A DNA stretch of 48,581 nucleotides from Bacillota bacterium (GTDB lineage: Bacteria > Bacillota > Clostridia > Saccharofermentanales > DTU023), in assembly GCA_023426575.1 (NCBI GenBank), contig JAFAAL010000028.1, forward strand, positions 1-48,581, written 5' to 3'. The translations under genes and the position numbers were made by a program. Below the pieces are notes generated by a model. The model saw nothing but the letters and a program-made list of their open reading frames with translations. It was not told the DNA's origin and searched no databases. Position 1 is the stretch's first letter; each line of letters opens with the position of its first letter. This document shows, one piece after another, positions 1 to 8,199 of the stretch.

Positions 1-2
1 GG

Positions 3-734
3 CTAACGCCATCCTTAAAGGCTACGCATCTAAAACCTCTTGCCGACTTACTAAACGTGCCAATCTCATGGCTTCTAAATGAGCAAGAGGACACTCCCCC
101 CGAAACAGAAATAAGGCCTATTATAAAAAGCAAAGAAGAACGAGAACAAAGCATTAGTTCAAAAATTCGCGCTCGCCGATTAGAACTAGGGCTATCACTT
201 GAAGATGTAGGCAGAGCCTGTGGCGTAACAAAATCAACCGTGCTACGCTGGGAATCTGGGTTTGCAAGCGCTATAAAAATCTCTAAGCTTAAGCCTTTGG
301 CTCGTGTTCTTGATACAACCGTTCAATGGCTTCTTGATGAGTCAGACGCGCAAGGCGTTGAAAAAACAGGTAGGCGAAAAGAACTTGAGCGAGAAGCCGA
401 TGAAATAGAGGCTACAGGCTTTTATCCTGCATTAGCCGGTGCGACATTAAATATCATAGCTACTGATGATGCCATGATTCTATCTCGCATTTTTTCAGGC
501 GACTATGTTTATATAGACCCGCGCGCCGCAATAAAAAATGGCGATGTTGTACTAGCCGATGTATCTGGCGAACTACTTATTAGACACGTATACAGATATC
601 AAAACATTTTGGAACTCAGACCCGATTTGCCATCTTTTGACACACTTACTTATCAAGGCGAAGCATGTAACAACGTACGAATCCTCGGCAAGGTTGTTGC
701 GTCCCTTAGCGACCTTAGATCTCAGAGGCGCTAG
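3..734 (+). CDS. Phage/ICE-type repressor, tandem HTH plus S24-like domain (5' partial)
   Basis: The reading frame is open to the left edge, so the gene starts outside the window; an internal GTG at 57 is not needed as a start. The first visible residues end an HTH_3 unit (LKPLADLLNVPISWLL), and a second XRE-type HTH follows at about 168-335, ending in the near-identical LKPLARVLDTTVQWLL. The protein therefore has two tandem HTH units. The C-terminal third (about 440-700) resembles the S24/LexA-CI domain, with SGDYVYIDP and NGDVVLADVSGELLIRHV. The usual catalytic Ser of the D-S-M motif is Ala (codon 471-473), and the Lys position reads Arg (582-584), so self-cleavage looks unlikely. The recombinase gene follows after 2 nt, as in a lysogeny or ICE control module. 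Composition is richer in A+T than the downstream core genes. Family call is fairly sure; non-cleavability is inference. Confidence 0.8.
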   Translation, partial: LTPSLKATHLKPLADLLNVPISWLLNEQEDTPPETEIRPIIKSKEEREQSISSKIRARRLELGLSLEDVGRACGVTKSTVLRWESGFASAIKISKLKPLARVLDTTVQWLLDESDAQGVEKTGRRKELEREADEIEATGFYPALAGATLNIIATDDAMILSRIFSGDYVYIDPRAAIKNGDVVLADVSGELLIRHVYRYQNILELRPDLPSFDTLTYQGEACNNVRILGKVVASLSDLRSQRR

Positions 735-736
735 AA

Positions 737-2218
737 ATGTCGGCACCGATCACAAGAGCCGTTATATACGCGAGATATAGCTCAGATCGTCAAACAGAGC
801 AGTCGATCGAGGGGCAAGTGCGTGTATGCGAAGAATACGCTGCTAAAGAAGGCCTCACGATTGTCGGCCAGTATATCGATCGCGCCGTGTCGGCAAGGAC
901 TGATAACCGGCCGCAGTTCAAAGCGATGATCAAAGACAGCGCCCTTGGCCTCTTTGATGCGATCATCGTTTACAAAACGGACCGCTTTGCTAGAAGCAAG
1001 TACGACTCAGCTATATACAAAAAGCAGCTACTCTTAAATAACGTCACCCTCCACTATGCCGCTGAAACGATTCCAGATGGCCCGGAGGGCGTGATTCTAG
1101 AGAGCCTTTTGGAAGGCCTGGCTGAGTACTACTCGCTAGAGCTGGGGCAAAAAATTAAAAGAGGTTTACGAGAGTCTGCTTATAAGTGCCAAGCGACCGG
1201 GATCCGACCCTTTGGCTATCAAGTCAACGAGGATAAAACTTTTTCAGTACACTTAGAAGAAGCCGTGATTGTAAAAAAAGTCTTTCAGGACTTTTTAGCT
1301 GGAAGCTCCATAGCTCAGATAGCAAGAGAGATCAATGCGCTTGGCTTCAAGACAACGAGAAACGGAAAATTCGGACAAAAGTCTATAAGACGCATTTTAG
1401 AAGCGCCTCGTTATATCGGCACTTATATATGGCGTGACATTAAGATTGAAAACGGCATGCCGGCCATTATCGACGAAGCCACCTTTTATAAAGCCCAAGA
1501 AGAGCTAGAGAGGCGTCTAGGACATAAAAGAAGAACAAGGCCCTCTAACAAGTATTTACTCACCGGCAAAGCCTACTGTGGCGAATGCGGGGCACTCCTC
1601 CATGGCGTTAGCGGAACCGGAAAATCGGGGAAGACCTACTATTACTACCGCTGCAGCGCAAAATGTGGGCTAGGGCCCATCCAGGTCTCCCAGATTGAGC
1701 CATATTGCGCGTCAGCCGTACGAGAGTATGTTTTACAGCTAGACGTCATCGAAGCCCTATCAAACGCGATCTGGCGCGTCCAGGATCAAGACAGCGAAGA
1801 GCAAGAAGAGCTAGCCGCCTATAAAAGCAAGCTCCAAGACCTTGAAAAACGCCAAGACAATTTGCTGCTGGCACTAGAAACAGCGGCGGCCCCCTCGCTC
1901 GTTAAGCGCCTAGAAGAGATAGATCAAGAAATAGAAGCGCTCAGCCATGAAGCAAAAGTCATTGAAGCGAGATCATTTAAGCTCACAGAAGAGCAACTAC
2001 GTTTCTGGCTGCACTACCACATGGAACACGCCCAAGACGAAAAAATCCTTGAAGACTTCATCTCAGAGATTTATGTCTTCAAGGACTCACTTGAGCTTAT
2101 CTTTTCGATTACTAGCCCCGGCTCTCAGGAACGTGTTCGAAAAGATGCCCCTTTGGTGGAGATAATGGGATTCGAACCCATGGCCTCTGCCATGCGAAGG
2201 CAGCGCTCTCCCAACTGA
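737..2218 (+). CDS. Large serine recombinase (site-specific integrase)
   Basis: 493 aa. The N-terminal resolvase domain (about 5-150) opens with AVIYARYSSDRQ, where Ser15 or Ser16 is the nucleophile, and contains YKTDRFARS. The recombinase domain (about 160-260, GIRPFGYQV) is followed by a zinc ribbon (CGECG near 280, then YRCSAKCG), a coiled coil (about 350-410) and a C-terminal tail. This is the architecture of large serine integrases of phages and ICEs. GAGG lies 8 nt before ATG, inside the end of the repressor gene. The last roughly 20 codons (2158-2218) are antisense to tRNA-Ala, so the natural C-terminus is supplied by the attachment site, as expected if the element sits at the tRNA 3' end. 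The rest of the element lies left of the window. Confidence 0.93.
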   Translation: MSAPITRAVIYARYSSDRQTEQSIEGQVRVCEEYAAKEGLTIVGQYIDRAVSARTDNRPQFKAMIKDSALGLFDAIIVYKTDRFARSKYDSAIYKKQLLLNNVTLHYAAETIPDGPEGVILESLLEGLAEYYSLELGQKIKRGLRESAYKCQATGIRPFGYQVNEDKTFSVHLEEAVIVKKVFQDFLAGSSIAQIAREINALGFKTTRNGKFGQKSIRRILEAPRYIGTYIWRDIKIENGMPAIIDEATFYKAQEELERRLGHKRRTRPSNKYLLTGKAYCGECGALLHGVSGTGKSGKTYYYYRCSAKCGLGPIQVSQIEPYCASAVREYVLQLDVIEALSNAIWRVQDQDSEEQEELAAYKSKLQDLEKRQDNLLLALETAAAPSLVKRLEEIDQEIEALSHEAKVIEARSFKLTEEQLRFWLHYHMEHAQDEKILEDFISEIYVFKDSLELIFSITSPGSQERVRKDAPLVEIMGFEPMASAMRRQRSPN

Positions 2219-2229
2219 GCTATACCCCC
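2154..2229 (-). tRNA. tRNA-Ala (anticodon CGC), CCA encoded
   Basis: Read on the minus strand it folds as a standard cloverleaf. The acceptor GGGGGTA pairs with TATCTCC (two G-U pairs). The D arm is GCTC/GAGC, the anticodon stem CTGCC/GGCAG with loop TTCGCAT (anticodon CGC), and the T arm ATGGG/CCCAT with loop TTCGAAT. Discriminator A and CCA are encoded (2157-2154). The 3' half overlaps the 3' end of the recombinase gene on the other strand, so the tRNA is the probable integration target and was left intact by the insertion. Confidence 0.95.
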
Positions 2230-2241
2230 AATTGCTCCGTC

Positions 2242-2270
2242 ATCATATACAGAGGCGAGAAAAATTGCAA
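2242..2270 (-). promoter_or_regulatory. Promoter of tRNA-Ala
   Basis: On the minus strand a TTGCAA -35 box (2265-2270) is followed after exactly 17 nt by a TATGAT -10 box (2242-2247), about 12 nt before the tRNA 5' end. It lies outside the inserted element, so the tRNA keeps its native promoter. Confidence 0.75.
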
Positions 2271-2304
2271 GTCTTCCCGCCAAAATCGTCAGCTCCTGCC
2301 AGGC

Positions 2305-2634
2305 TCAATTCTGATTAAAAAAGCGGGCTCCCTCCTGAGGGGGGAAGAAGAAGCAGAGCCAGAGGCCATTGTCACTACACTCTTTGACGCGGTGGCGGTA
2401 GCCTGCGGGCAGATAGAGCAGCTCGCCACACTTCATCTCGAGCAGACGGCCGTCGCCGTCCTCGATGATCGCCTCGCCTCGGACAAGATAGACGATCTCA
2501 TCCTCGTCCTGCGCCATGAAGGAAGTGCTCTGACCTTGGGAGGCTATCCGTTCAATGCGGAGGGCAGGGCTGTGGAAGAGATGGTCGACGACTTCTCTCT
2601 CCGGCTCATAGCGCAATTTATCAAAAACATTCAT
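2305..2634 (-). CDS. Small cupin-domain protein
   Basis: 109 aa, a single double-stranded beta-helix (cupin_2) fold. Recognisable pieces are the glycine-rich first motif (DEIVYLVRGEAIIEDGDG) and the second motif (GELLYLPAGYRHRV). The first motif lacks the usual pair of metal-binding histidines; one His remains in motif 2. It is divergent from selB with a 77-nt gap and precedes tRNA-Ala on the same strand. GGAGG precedes the start with a normal spacing. Proteins of this type bind small ligands or act as simple isomerases or sensors; nothing here identifies the ligand. Its place next to selB may be coincidental. Confidence 0.75.
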   Translation of the reverse strand: MNVFDKLRYEPEREVVDHLFHSPALRIERIASQGQSTSFMAQDEDEIVYLVRGEAIIEDGDGRLLEMKCGELLYLPAGYRHRVKECSDNGLWLCFFFPPQEGARFFNQN

Positions 2635-2711
2635 AAAACACCTCCACGAAGCCTCAATCTCCTTGTGTTAAGATGGTTTCAACAGAGCTCAACACGAGGG
2701 AGAGTCTATGT

Positions 2712-4700
2712 ATGCATAATATCATTATTGGTACGGCAGGTCACGTCGATCACGGCAAGAGTTCACTCATTCGCGCTCTCACGGGAGTCGAGACCGACCG
2801 CCTCGCGGAAGAGAAAAAACGCGGGATCACCATCGATCTCGGCTTCGCCTGGCTCGACCTGCCCTCCGGCGGGCGCGCAGGGATTATCGACGTCCCTGGC
2901 CATGAGCGCTTTATCGGCAATATGCTCGCAGGTGCAGGCGGGATGGACCTCGCCCTCCTCATCATCGCGGCAGACGAGGGCGTCATGCCCCAGACGCGGG
3001 AGCACCTCGAAATTCTCTCTCTCCTCGGTGTCCGCCGTGGCCTCATCGTCCTAAACAAGGCCGACCTGGTCGACGCCGACTGGCTCGAGCTCGCCGCAGA
3101 TGACATCCGACACGCCTGTGCAGAGAGCTTCCTCGCTGAAGCGCCGATCTTTCCCGTCTCAGCCAAGACGGGGCAAGGCATCGAGGACTTGCGCCAGGCC
3201 ATTTTCCAGGCCATTGAAGAATGTGCGGGACGCGATCTCGAGAGTCCCTTTCGACTCGCGATTGACCGAGCGTTTCACAAGGAGGGCTTTGGGCTGGTTG
3301 TCACGGGGACTTGTCTGGCAGGCCAGCTCAAGCGCGGTGAGCAGGTGACCCTCTATCCCGACGAGGCCGAGCTCAAGGTGCGCAGCCTCCAGGTTCACGG
3401 CCAAGACGTCGACAGTGCTCAGGCCGGACAGCGCCTCGCCATCAATTTGACGGGCGATGCCAAGACGCAGGTCACGCGCGGCAAATGGCTCGCCGCAAGC
3501 CAATCACTGATTCCGACTCATTATCTCGAGGTCGAGATCACGGTCCTCCCCTCCTCCCCCTACAGCTTAAAAAGCGAGTCTCGCCTGCACTTTCACTTCG
3601 GTGCCTCTGAGCAATTGGTACGTGTCATTCTCTACGGCGAGCGCGAGCTCCAGCCTGGGCAGAGCGGCCTGGCGCGCATCAATTTGACGGAAGCTGTAGT
3701 CGCGCTGCCTGGCGAGCCCTTTGTCCTCCGCTTCTACTCCCCGCTCGTCACGATCGGCGGCGGACAAATCGTCGACCCCGTCCCGCCCAAGCGCAGCCTC
3801 CCCATGGCAGCTCGAGTCGCCTTCCTCGAGAATTGGCAATTGGCCTCACCGACGGAGCGGCTCGCCCTGGCGATCGACAGCCAGAGCAAGCACTTTGGCA
3901 CGCTGAAGACGGCCGCCCTCCGTGCGGGCTTCCACAGCTTGGGCCGGGCTGCCCTAGAGGAGGCCCTCGACAGCTTGCTCGCGGCAGGTCGCATCCACCG
4001 CCTCCAAGACGAGATTTATATTTCTCAGGACTATCTCGAGAAAATTGGCAAGAAGAGTGAGGAGATCTTCCGCCTCTTCCAGCAGGCGAATCCTCTCAAA
4101 GCGGCGATGCGACGTGAAGAGTGCAAGAGCAAACTCTTGCCCAAGGCCTCGCCAGAGCTCCGCGAGGGCATCCTGCGCCTCCTCCTCCAGGCGGGCACGC
4201 TCAGCGCCGTCGATGATCGAGTGAAGCTGCCTGGCCTGGAGGCCAAGGAGAGCCCTGTGGTCGACAGGATCGAAGCCAAGCTGATGGCAGCTTATGAGGC
4301 CGCGGATCTCGAACCGTTTGACAGCTCAGAGCTCCCAGAGCGACTCAAGGCAATGGCAGGACCCAGTGAATGGCAAGAATTGAAGTCTTTTCTCGGCGGG
4401 CGGGGCGGTCGCGAGCTTCAGGACAGCCAAGTCGCCACTATGCTAGAAGAAGATCTCGTCGATCAGGGGCGCCTCGTGAAAATCGGGCCAACACTCAATC
4501 TGACGAGTTTTGCCTATGGCAAAGCGCGTGAGCTCGCCCTCGCTGAACTTAGGCAAAATGGGCAGTTAAAACTCTCTGATTTTCGTGACCTCATTGGCAC
4601 GAGCCGAAAATATGCCGTGGCCATCTTGGAGCGCATGGACAAGGAAAAATTGACAAAGTTAAGGGGCGAGGCCAGGGTCCTGATCGATCCCTCTGCCTGA
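2712..4700 (+). CDS. selB: Selenocysteine-specific elongation factor SelB
   Basis: 662 aa. SelB is the EF-Tu-like GTPase that carries Sec-tRNA(Sec) to the ribosome at UGA codons marked by a SECIS hairpin. The GTPase domain holds GTAGHVDHGK (7-16), the switch region around RGITID, DVPGHE (60-65) and NKAD (115-118). Two beta-barrel domains follow, then about 250 residues of winged-helix repeats (from about 370) that in this family bind the SECIS RNA. The start at 2712 is chosen because MHNIIIGTAGH matches the family N-terminus and a GAGGGAG site sits about 9 nt upstream; a longer frame from 2673 would add 13 unrelated residues. It runs convergent to selA with a 29-nt gap, rather than downstream of selA as in many bacteria. 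Confidence 0.97.
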   Translation: MHNIIIGTAGHVDHGKSSLIRALTGVETDRLAEEKKRGITIDLGFAWLDLPSGGRAGIIDVPGHERFIGNMLAGAGGMDLALLIIAADEGVMPQTREHLEILSLLGVRRGLIVLNKADLVDADWLELAADDIRHACAESFLAEAPIFPVSAKTGQGIEDLRQAIFQAIEECAGRDLESPFRLAIDRAFHKEGFGLVVTGTCLAGQLKRGEQVTLYPDEAELKVRSLQVHGQDVDSAQAGQRLAINLTGDAKTQVTRGKWLAASQSLIPTHYLEVEITVLPSSPYSLKSESRLHFHFGASEQLVRVILYGERELQPGQSGLARINLTEAVVALPGEPFVLRFYSPLVTIGGGQIVDPVPPKRSLPMAARVAFLENWQLASPTERLALAIDSQSKHFGTLKTAALRAGFHSLGRAALEEALDSLLAAGRIHRLQDEIYISQDYLEKIGKKSEEIFRLFQQANPLKAAMRREECKSKLLPKASPELREGILRLLLQAGTLSAVDDRVKLPGLEAKESPVVDRIEAKLMAAYEAADLEPFDSSELPERLKAMAGPSEWQELKSFLGGRGGRELQDSQVATMLEEDLVDQGRLVKIGPTLNLTSFAYGKARELALAELRQNGQLKLSDFRDLIGTSRKYAVAILERMDKEKLTKLRGEARVLIDPSA

Positions 4701-4729
4701 GCCCCTAAGCCTTACGTGCAATCATCTGC

Positions 4730-6151
4730 CTAGCGGCCGAAGACGGAGACGAGACCTCGGAGAAGCTCGTCTTCTTCTCTTTCTGCGACACAGCGTAGAT
4801 CGAAGAGGAGACAGTCGCGGCGAATACAGCCGATGATCGGGGTCTCGAGTCGACGCAGCGCCATCTCAGCCGCCTGCGCCGTCAGGCCGTGCTCTGCCGC
4901 CGAGATACTGATGGCCCAAGAGGGGAAGGACTGACCTGGCGCTGAACCCCCGCCTATCTCCCCTTCACTCTCAACGAGTTCTGCCTCGATGCCGCTTGCT
5001 CCGAGGCGGTCGATAAAGTGGTCGGAGCGGAGTTGTAGCTCATTGAGCGGCGTCGAGAGGAAGTTAAAGATCGGGACTTCCCGCGCGATGCGCTCGGGAT
5101 CGAGATAAGAGCGCAGAACCATCTCCAGGGCCGCGACCACCATCTTGTCAATTCTGAAGGCCCGCGTATAGGGATTCTTCTTCAACCGATCAATGTATTC
5201 TTTCTTGCCGAGGATGATCCCTGCCTGGGGACCACCGAGGAGCTTGTCACCAGAAAAGCTGACGATGTCGACCCCCGCTGCGAGCGCTGCCTGGACAGTC
5301 GGTTCTTCGGGGAGGAAATCACGGGCTGCTGGATGCATCAGGCCCGAGCCGAGATCGTAGATCAGCGGGAGCTGATGCTCGTTGGCAAGTTGTCGGAGCT
5401 CAGGCAGTTCAACTTCTTCCGAGAAGCCGATCAGGCGGAAATTACTCTTGTGAACCTTTAAGAGGAGCTTGGTCTCCTCATTGATCGCCCGTTCGTAATC
5501 ATAGAGATGCGTCTTATTCGTCGTGCCGACCTCGTGGAGACGACAGTTGGCCTTTTGCATGATGTCTGGCACTCTAAACGCCCCACCAATTTCAACCAGC
5601 TCACCGCGCGAGACGATGGCCTCACCCCCTGCCCCGAATTCGTTCAGGATCATGAGGACTGCCGCCGCATTATTGTTGACGACGAGCGCCGCCTCAGATC
5701 CCGTCAGACGACAGAGCAAGGGCTCCAGAGCCTGGTAGCGCACACCGCGGCGACCGGCCTCGAGATCGTATTCGAGATTGGAGTAAGAGCGGAGCAGTTC
5801 ATAGACGCGGCGGGCCGCCAGCTCGCCCAGAGGCGCACGCCCGAGATTGGTGTGGAGGAGGACGCCCGTCGCATTGATCAGGGGGCGCAAAATGGGCTCC
5901 TCGTTAGAGGCAATGCGCGCCTCGAGAGCTGGAAGATAGAGCTGACACCAGGCTTCGGCCGTGCCATCGAGCGAGGCGTAGCTCGAGAGCTCATCTGAAG
6001 TCAGAATCTCCTGCCGGAGCCAGTCGAGCTGCTGCCGCAGCGCTTCGGTCACAGCCCTCGTGCCATAGCGCTGACTGAGTTCCTGAATCTCTCTCGTCTG
6101 TAAGAGAGAGTCGAGGCCTGGCAATTGACGCAGAATCTGATGTTTCTCCAT
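4730..6151 (-). CDS. selA: L-seryl-tRNA(Sec) selenium transferase SelA
   Basis: 473 aa, a full-length bacterial SelA. This PLP enzyme converts seryl-tRNA(Sec) to selenocysteyl-tRNA(Sec) using selenophosphate and works as a ring-shaped decamer in the cytoplasm. NATGVLLHTNLGRAPL (93-108), SRGELVEIGG (181-190) and the PLP-lysine motif SGDKLLGGPQAG (Lys303) are intact. It is the last gene of the minus-strand operon selD-yedF-DUF3343-selA, 10 nt after the DUF3343 gene. GGGAG lies about 7 nt before ATG. Together with selB, selD and tRNA-Sec in this window, it completes the Sec pathway. Confidence 0.97.
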   Translation of the reverse strand: MEKHQILRQLPGLDSLLQTREIQELSQRYGTRAVTEALRQQLDWLRQEILTSDELSSYASLDGTAEAWCQLYLPALEARIASNEEPILRPLINATGVLLHTNLGRAPLGELAARRVYELLRSYSNLEYDLEAGRRGVRYQALEPLLCRLTGSEAALVVNNNAAAVLMILNEFGAGGEAIVSRGELVEIGGAFRVPDIMQKANCRLHEVGTTNKTHLYDYERAINEETKLLLKVHKSNFRLIGFSEEVELPELRQLANEHQLPLIYDLGSGLMHPAARDFLPEEPTVQAALAAGVDIVSFSGDKLLGGPQAGIILGKKEYIDRLKKNPYTRAFRIDKMVVAALEMVLRSYLDPERIAREVPIFNFLSTPLNELQLRSDHFIDRLGASGIEAELVESEGEIGGGSAPGQSFPSWAISISAAEHGLTAQAAEMALRRLETPIIGCIRRDCLLFDLRCVAEREEDELLRGLVSVFGR

Positions 6152-6161
6152 AGTCCACTCC

Positions 6162-6437
6162 CTATTTGAAGATGCGAAAAGAAATTGTGTAGAGACCCTC
6201 GGTCTCCAGCCCTTCCGCCGCGATCATTATCTCACATTTCTGACGAAATTCGAGGGCGCAGCAATAGGCCGTCCCGCAGGAGGGCGAGATCTCTCGTGGC
6301 TTCGGGATCAGACGCCCGGGAATCTCATAGTCCTGACAGGCCGCGGCAAAAGCCGAAGCTGCCGTCATATTGGGGAAGGTGATGACCAGCCGCTCTTCTC
6401 GTAAGATCTTAGATCCTGACGATGTCTCTTCCCTCAT
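6162..6437 (-). CDS. DUF3343 protein, putative Se/S carrier-like
   Basis: 91 aa from the chosen ATG at 6437 (start MREETSSGSK), with GAGG 6-7 nt upstream; it overlaps the end of yedF by 29 nt. A longer frame could begin at a TTG at 6479. The core reads LVITFPNMTAASAFAAACQ, then IPGRLIPKPREISPSCGTAYCC, which is the DUF3343 signature with its Cys near the conserved PREIS motif. Such proteins are commonly encoded beside yedF and selD and are thought to handle reactive sulfur or selenium; this is a family association, not a demonstrated reaction. Position inside the sel operon supports a selenium role here. Confidence 0.85.
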   Translation of the reverse strand: MREETSSGSKILREERLVITFPNMTAASAFAAACQDYEIPGRLIPKPREISPSCGTAYCCALEFRQKCEIMIAAEGLETEGLYTISFRIFK

Positions 6438-7032
6438 TGAGCGCCTCGACAATACTGTACATATTGCTGACTGTGCCAATCTTGACCTGATCCTTGAGCT
6501 TGTAGAAGTCGAGGCAGGTCCCGCAGGGCCAAAGCTCGACGCCGGCTTTTTCCAAATTTTTCAGATCTTGACAGGTCTCGGCATCCTCTGTCAGCAGGAA
6601 GACGCCGCGGTTGTAGAAGATGATGCGCTCGGGCAGCTGGTCCGCCTGGGTGAGCGAGAAGATAAAGGCCTTGATCAAGATCTTTCCGAGAGCGGGGTCG
6701 CCCTCGCCCATGAGATCATTAGTAATCAGGATGGTCTTGCCACGAGCTGAGCTCTCTACCTGCACTTCCTCTTCGAACGGACGATCGAGAACTGCCTCGG
6801 TCGGCTCGCCCGAGAAGCGGAAGAGAATCTCAAAGAGGGCGCCGTCTTCTCTGAGTTCTACCTCATAGTCGTGGTGCTCGGCAAAGTTTTTCAGATTGCT
6901 GGCGGCGACGGGATTGTCGACGATGACCTTGAGCTCGGTCAGGCCCTGAGAGAGGCCCTCTTGGATCGCTCGCTTTGTATTGACGACGGGAAAGGGGCAG
7001 TCGAGTCCACAGCAGTCGAGTTCTTTATACAT
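6409..7032 (-). CDS. yedF: Selenium metabolism protein YedF (TusA-like plus DsrE-like)
   Basis: 207 aa. The N-terminal TusA-like domain (about 1-72) carries the sulfurtransferase-type motif CGLDCPFP with Cys8 and Cys12. The C-terminal half (about 95-200) is a DsrE/F-like domain with ILITNDLMGEGD and CGTCLDFY. This two-domain form is the YedF type that accompanies selenium genes; it is presumed to carry or deliver selenium toward SelD. The start lies 2 nt after the selD stop, and its ribosome site (AGAAGGAG) lies inside the end of selD, so the two are probably translationally coupled. Confidence 0.92.
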   Translation of the reverse strand: MYKELDCCGLDCPFPVVNTKRAIQEGLSQGLTELKVIVDNPVAASNLKNFAEHHDYEVELREDGALFEILFRFSGEPTEAVLDRPFEEEVQVESSARGKTILITNDLMGEGDPALGKILIKAFIFSLTQADQLPERIIFYNRGVFLLTEDAETCQDLKNLEKAGVELWPCGTCLDFYKLKDQVKIGTVSNMYSIVEALNEGRDIVRI

Positions 7033-7034
7033 CT

Positions 7035-8096
7035 TTATTCTCCTTCTGGAAATGGGCCCGCTTTGAGGATAAAGCGAGGCTCGGCAGTTGGGGCCAGGAC
7101 CTCGCCGATCGGGACGGCGAACTGGCCCGCTTCTTGATACTTGTCTAAGAGATCGCTCGCTCTCTCGCGCGGGAGGGCGAGGAGGAGGCCACCAGAGGTC
7201 TGCGGGTCACAGGCGAGGTCGGCTAGAGCTCGCGGCACCTCTGCCTCGACGACGAAGCGCTCCCCAGCAAAATCGCGATTGTGATAGGCACCAGCGGGCA
7301 GGATGCCCCAAGAGGCAAAGTCAATCGCCCCCTTGAAGCTCGGCAGGGCCTCGGAGTAAATGGCGATGTCGACGCCGCTGCCCTCCGCCAGCTCGAGCCC
7401 GTGGCCGACCAGGCCGAAGCCTGTGACATCTGTGGCTGCATGGGGCTCATAGGGCCGGCAGAGTTCCATGCCGCGCCGATTGAGGAGCGCCATGCTCTCC
7501 ACGGTCTCTTGGAGCTCTGAGCTCTCGATCAGACCGCCCTTGAGAGCCGTGGTCATGATGCCCGTCCCGAGCTTCTTGGTCAGAATCAGGACATCGCCCG
7601 CCTGGGCCCCAGCATTACTTAGGAGCTCATCGGGGTGGCAGACGCCGAGGACTGCCATGCCGTATTTTGGTTCCTGATCTTCGATGCTGTGTCCACCGAG
7701 GATATTGAGGTCAGCGGCGAGGGCCGTCTCATTGCCGCCGCGGAGGATCTCCTTGACAGCCCAGAGAGGGATGCAGCTTGGGAAGGTCAGTATATTGAGC
7801 GCCATCAGAGGCTTCGCTCCCATGGCATAGATATCCGAGATCGCATTGGCGGCTGCGATGCGCCCATAGTCGTAGGGGTCGTCGACGACCGGCGGGAAGA
7901 AATCCATCGTCTGCACGAGGCAGAGGTCCTCGCGGATCTTATAGACGGCCGCGTCATCCTTGCCCTCGAAGCCGACGAGGACATTGGGGTCATCGAGATG
8001 TCTCAGATTGCTCAATAGATCACTCAGGACCTCCGGTCCAATCTTCGCGCCTCAGCCCCCTGCCTTGGTGTATTGGGTGAGATGTAAATCCTGCAT
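7035..8096 (-). CDS. selD: Selenide, water dikinase SelD, a selenoprotein (Sec at UGA 8052-8054)
   Basis: 353 aa if the in-frame TGA is read as Sec; without this the gene appears to start at 8015 and lacks its active site. From ATG 8096 the N-terminus reads LTQYTKAGG-U-GAKIGPEV. U15 occupies the catalytic Cys/Sec position and Lys18 the catalytic Lys position known from SelD of other species. Downstream are DDAAVY, the glycine-rich GGHSIEDQEPKYG, DVTGFGLVGH and CDPQTSGGLL, all typical. SelD makes selenophosphate from selenide and ATP. A candidate SECIS (8027-8039) begins 12 nt after the TGA. A GAGAGGG site lies before the ATG. First gene of the selD-yedF-DUF3343-selA operon. SelD is thus a client of the pathway it feeds. 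Confidence 0.97.
8027..8039 (-). promoter_or_regulatory. Candidate SECIS hairpin of selD
   Basis: On the minus strand GGACC-GGA-GGTCC forms a 5-bp perfect stem (or GGAC/GTCC with loop CGGAG). It starts 12 nt after the Sec UGA and lies inside the coding sequence, the usual place for a bacterial SECIS. The loop carries GG. Function inferred from position. Confidence 0.6.
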
Positions 8097-8144
8097 ATCT
8101 AGCGCCCTCTCTCATTATTTTTACTTATGAATCCTGCGGATTAA

Positions 8145-8176
8145 GACACCCCCTGAGCCTGAGCTCAGAGGGTGTC
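8145..8176 (-). terminator. Hairpin between grdD and selD, possible terminator
   Basis: GACACCC (8145-8151) pairs with GGGTGTC (8170-8176), with an inner CTGAG/CTCAG stem. It sits just downstream of the grdD stop. The following T-tract is weak (TTAA), and a smaller hairpin AATCC/GGATT follows. It may end most grd transcripts before selD or act as a partial terminator. Confidence 0.6.
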
Positions 8177-8199
8177 GATCAAATCTCTTCTCTACTGAC

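Noticed and set aside
2392..3054. Plus-strand frame spanning the cupin and the selB start.
   Set aside because: Covers two well-supported genes in other frames and encodes a Ser/Arg-rich product without features.
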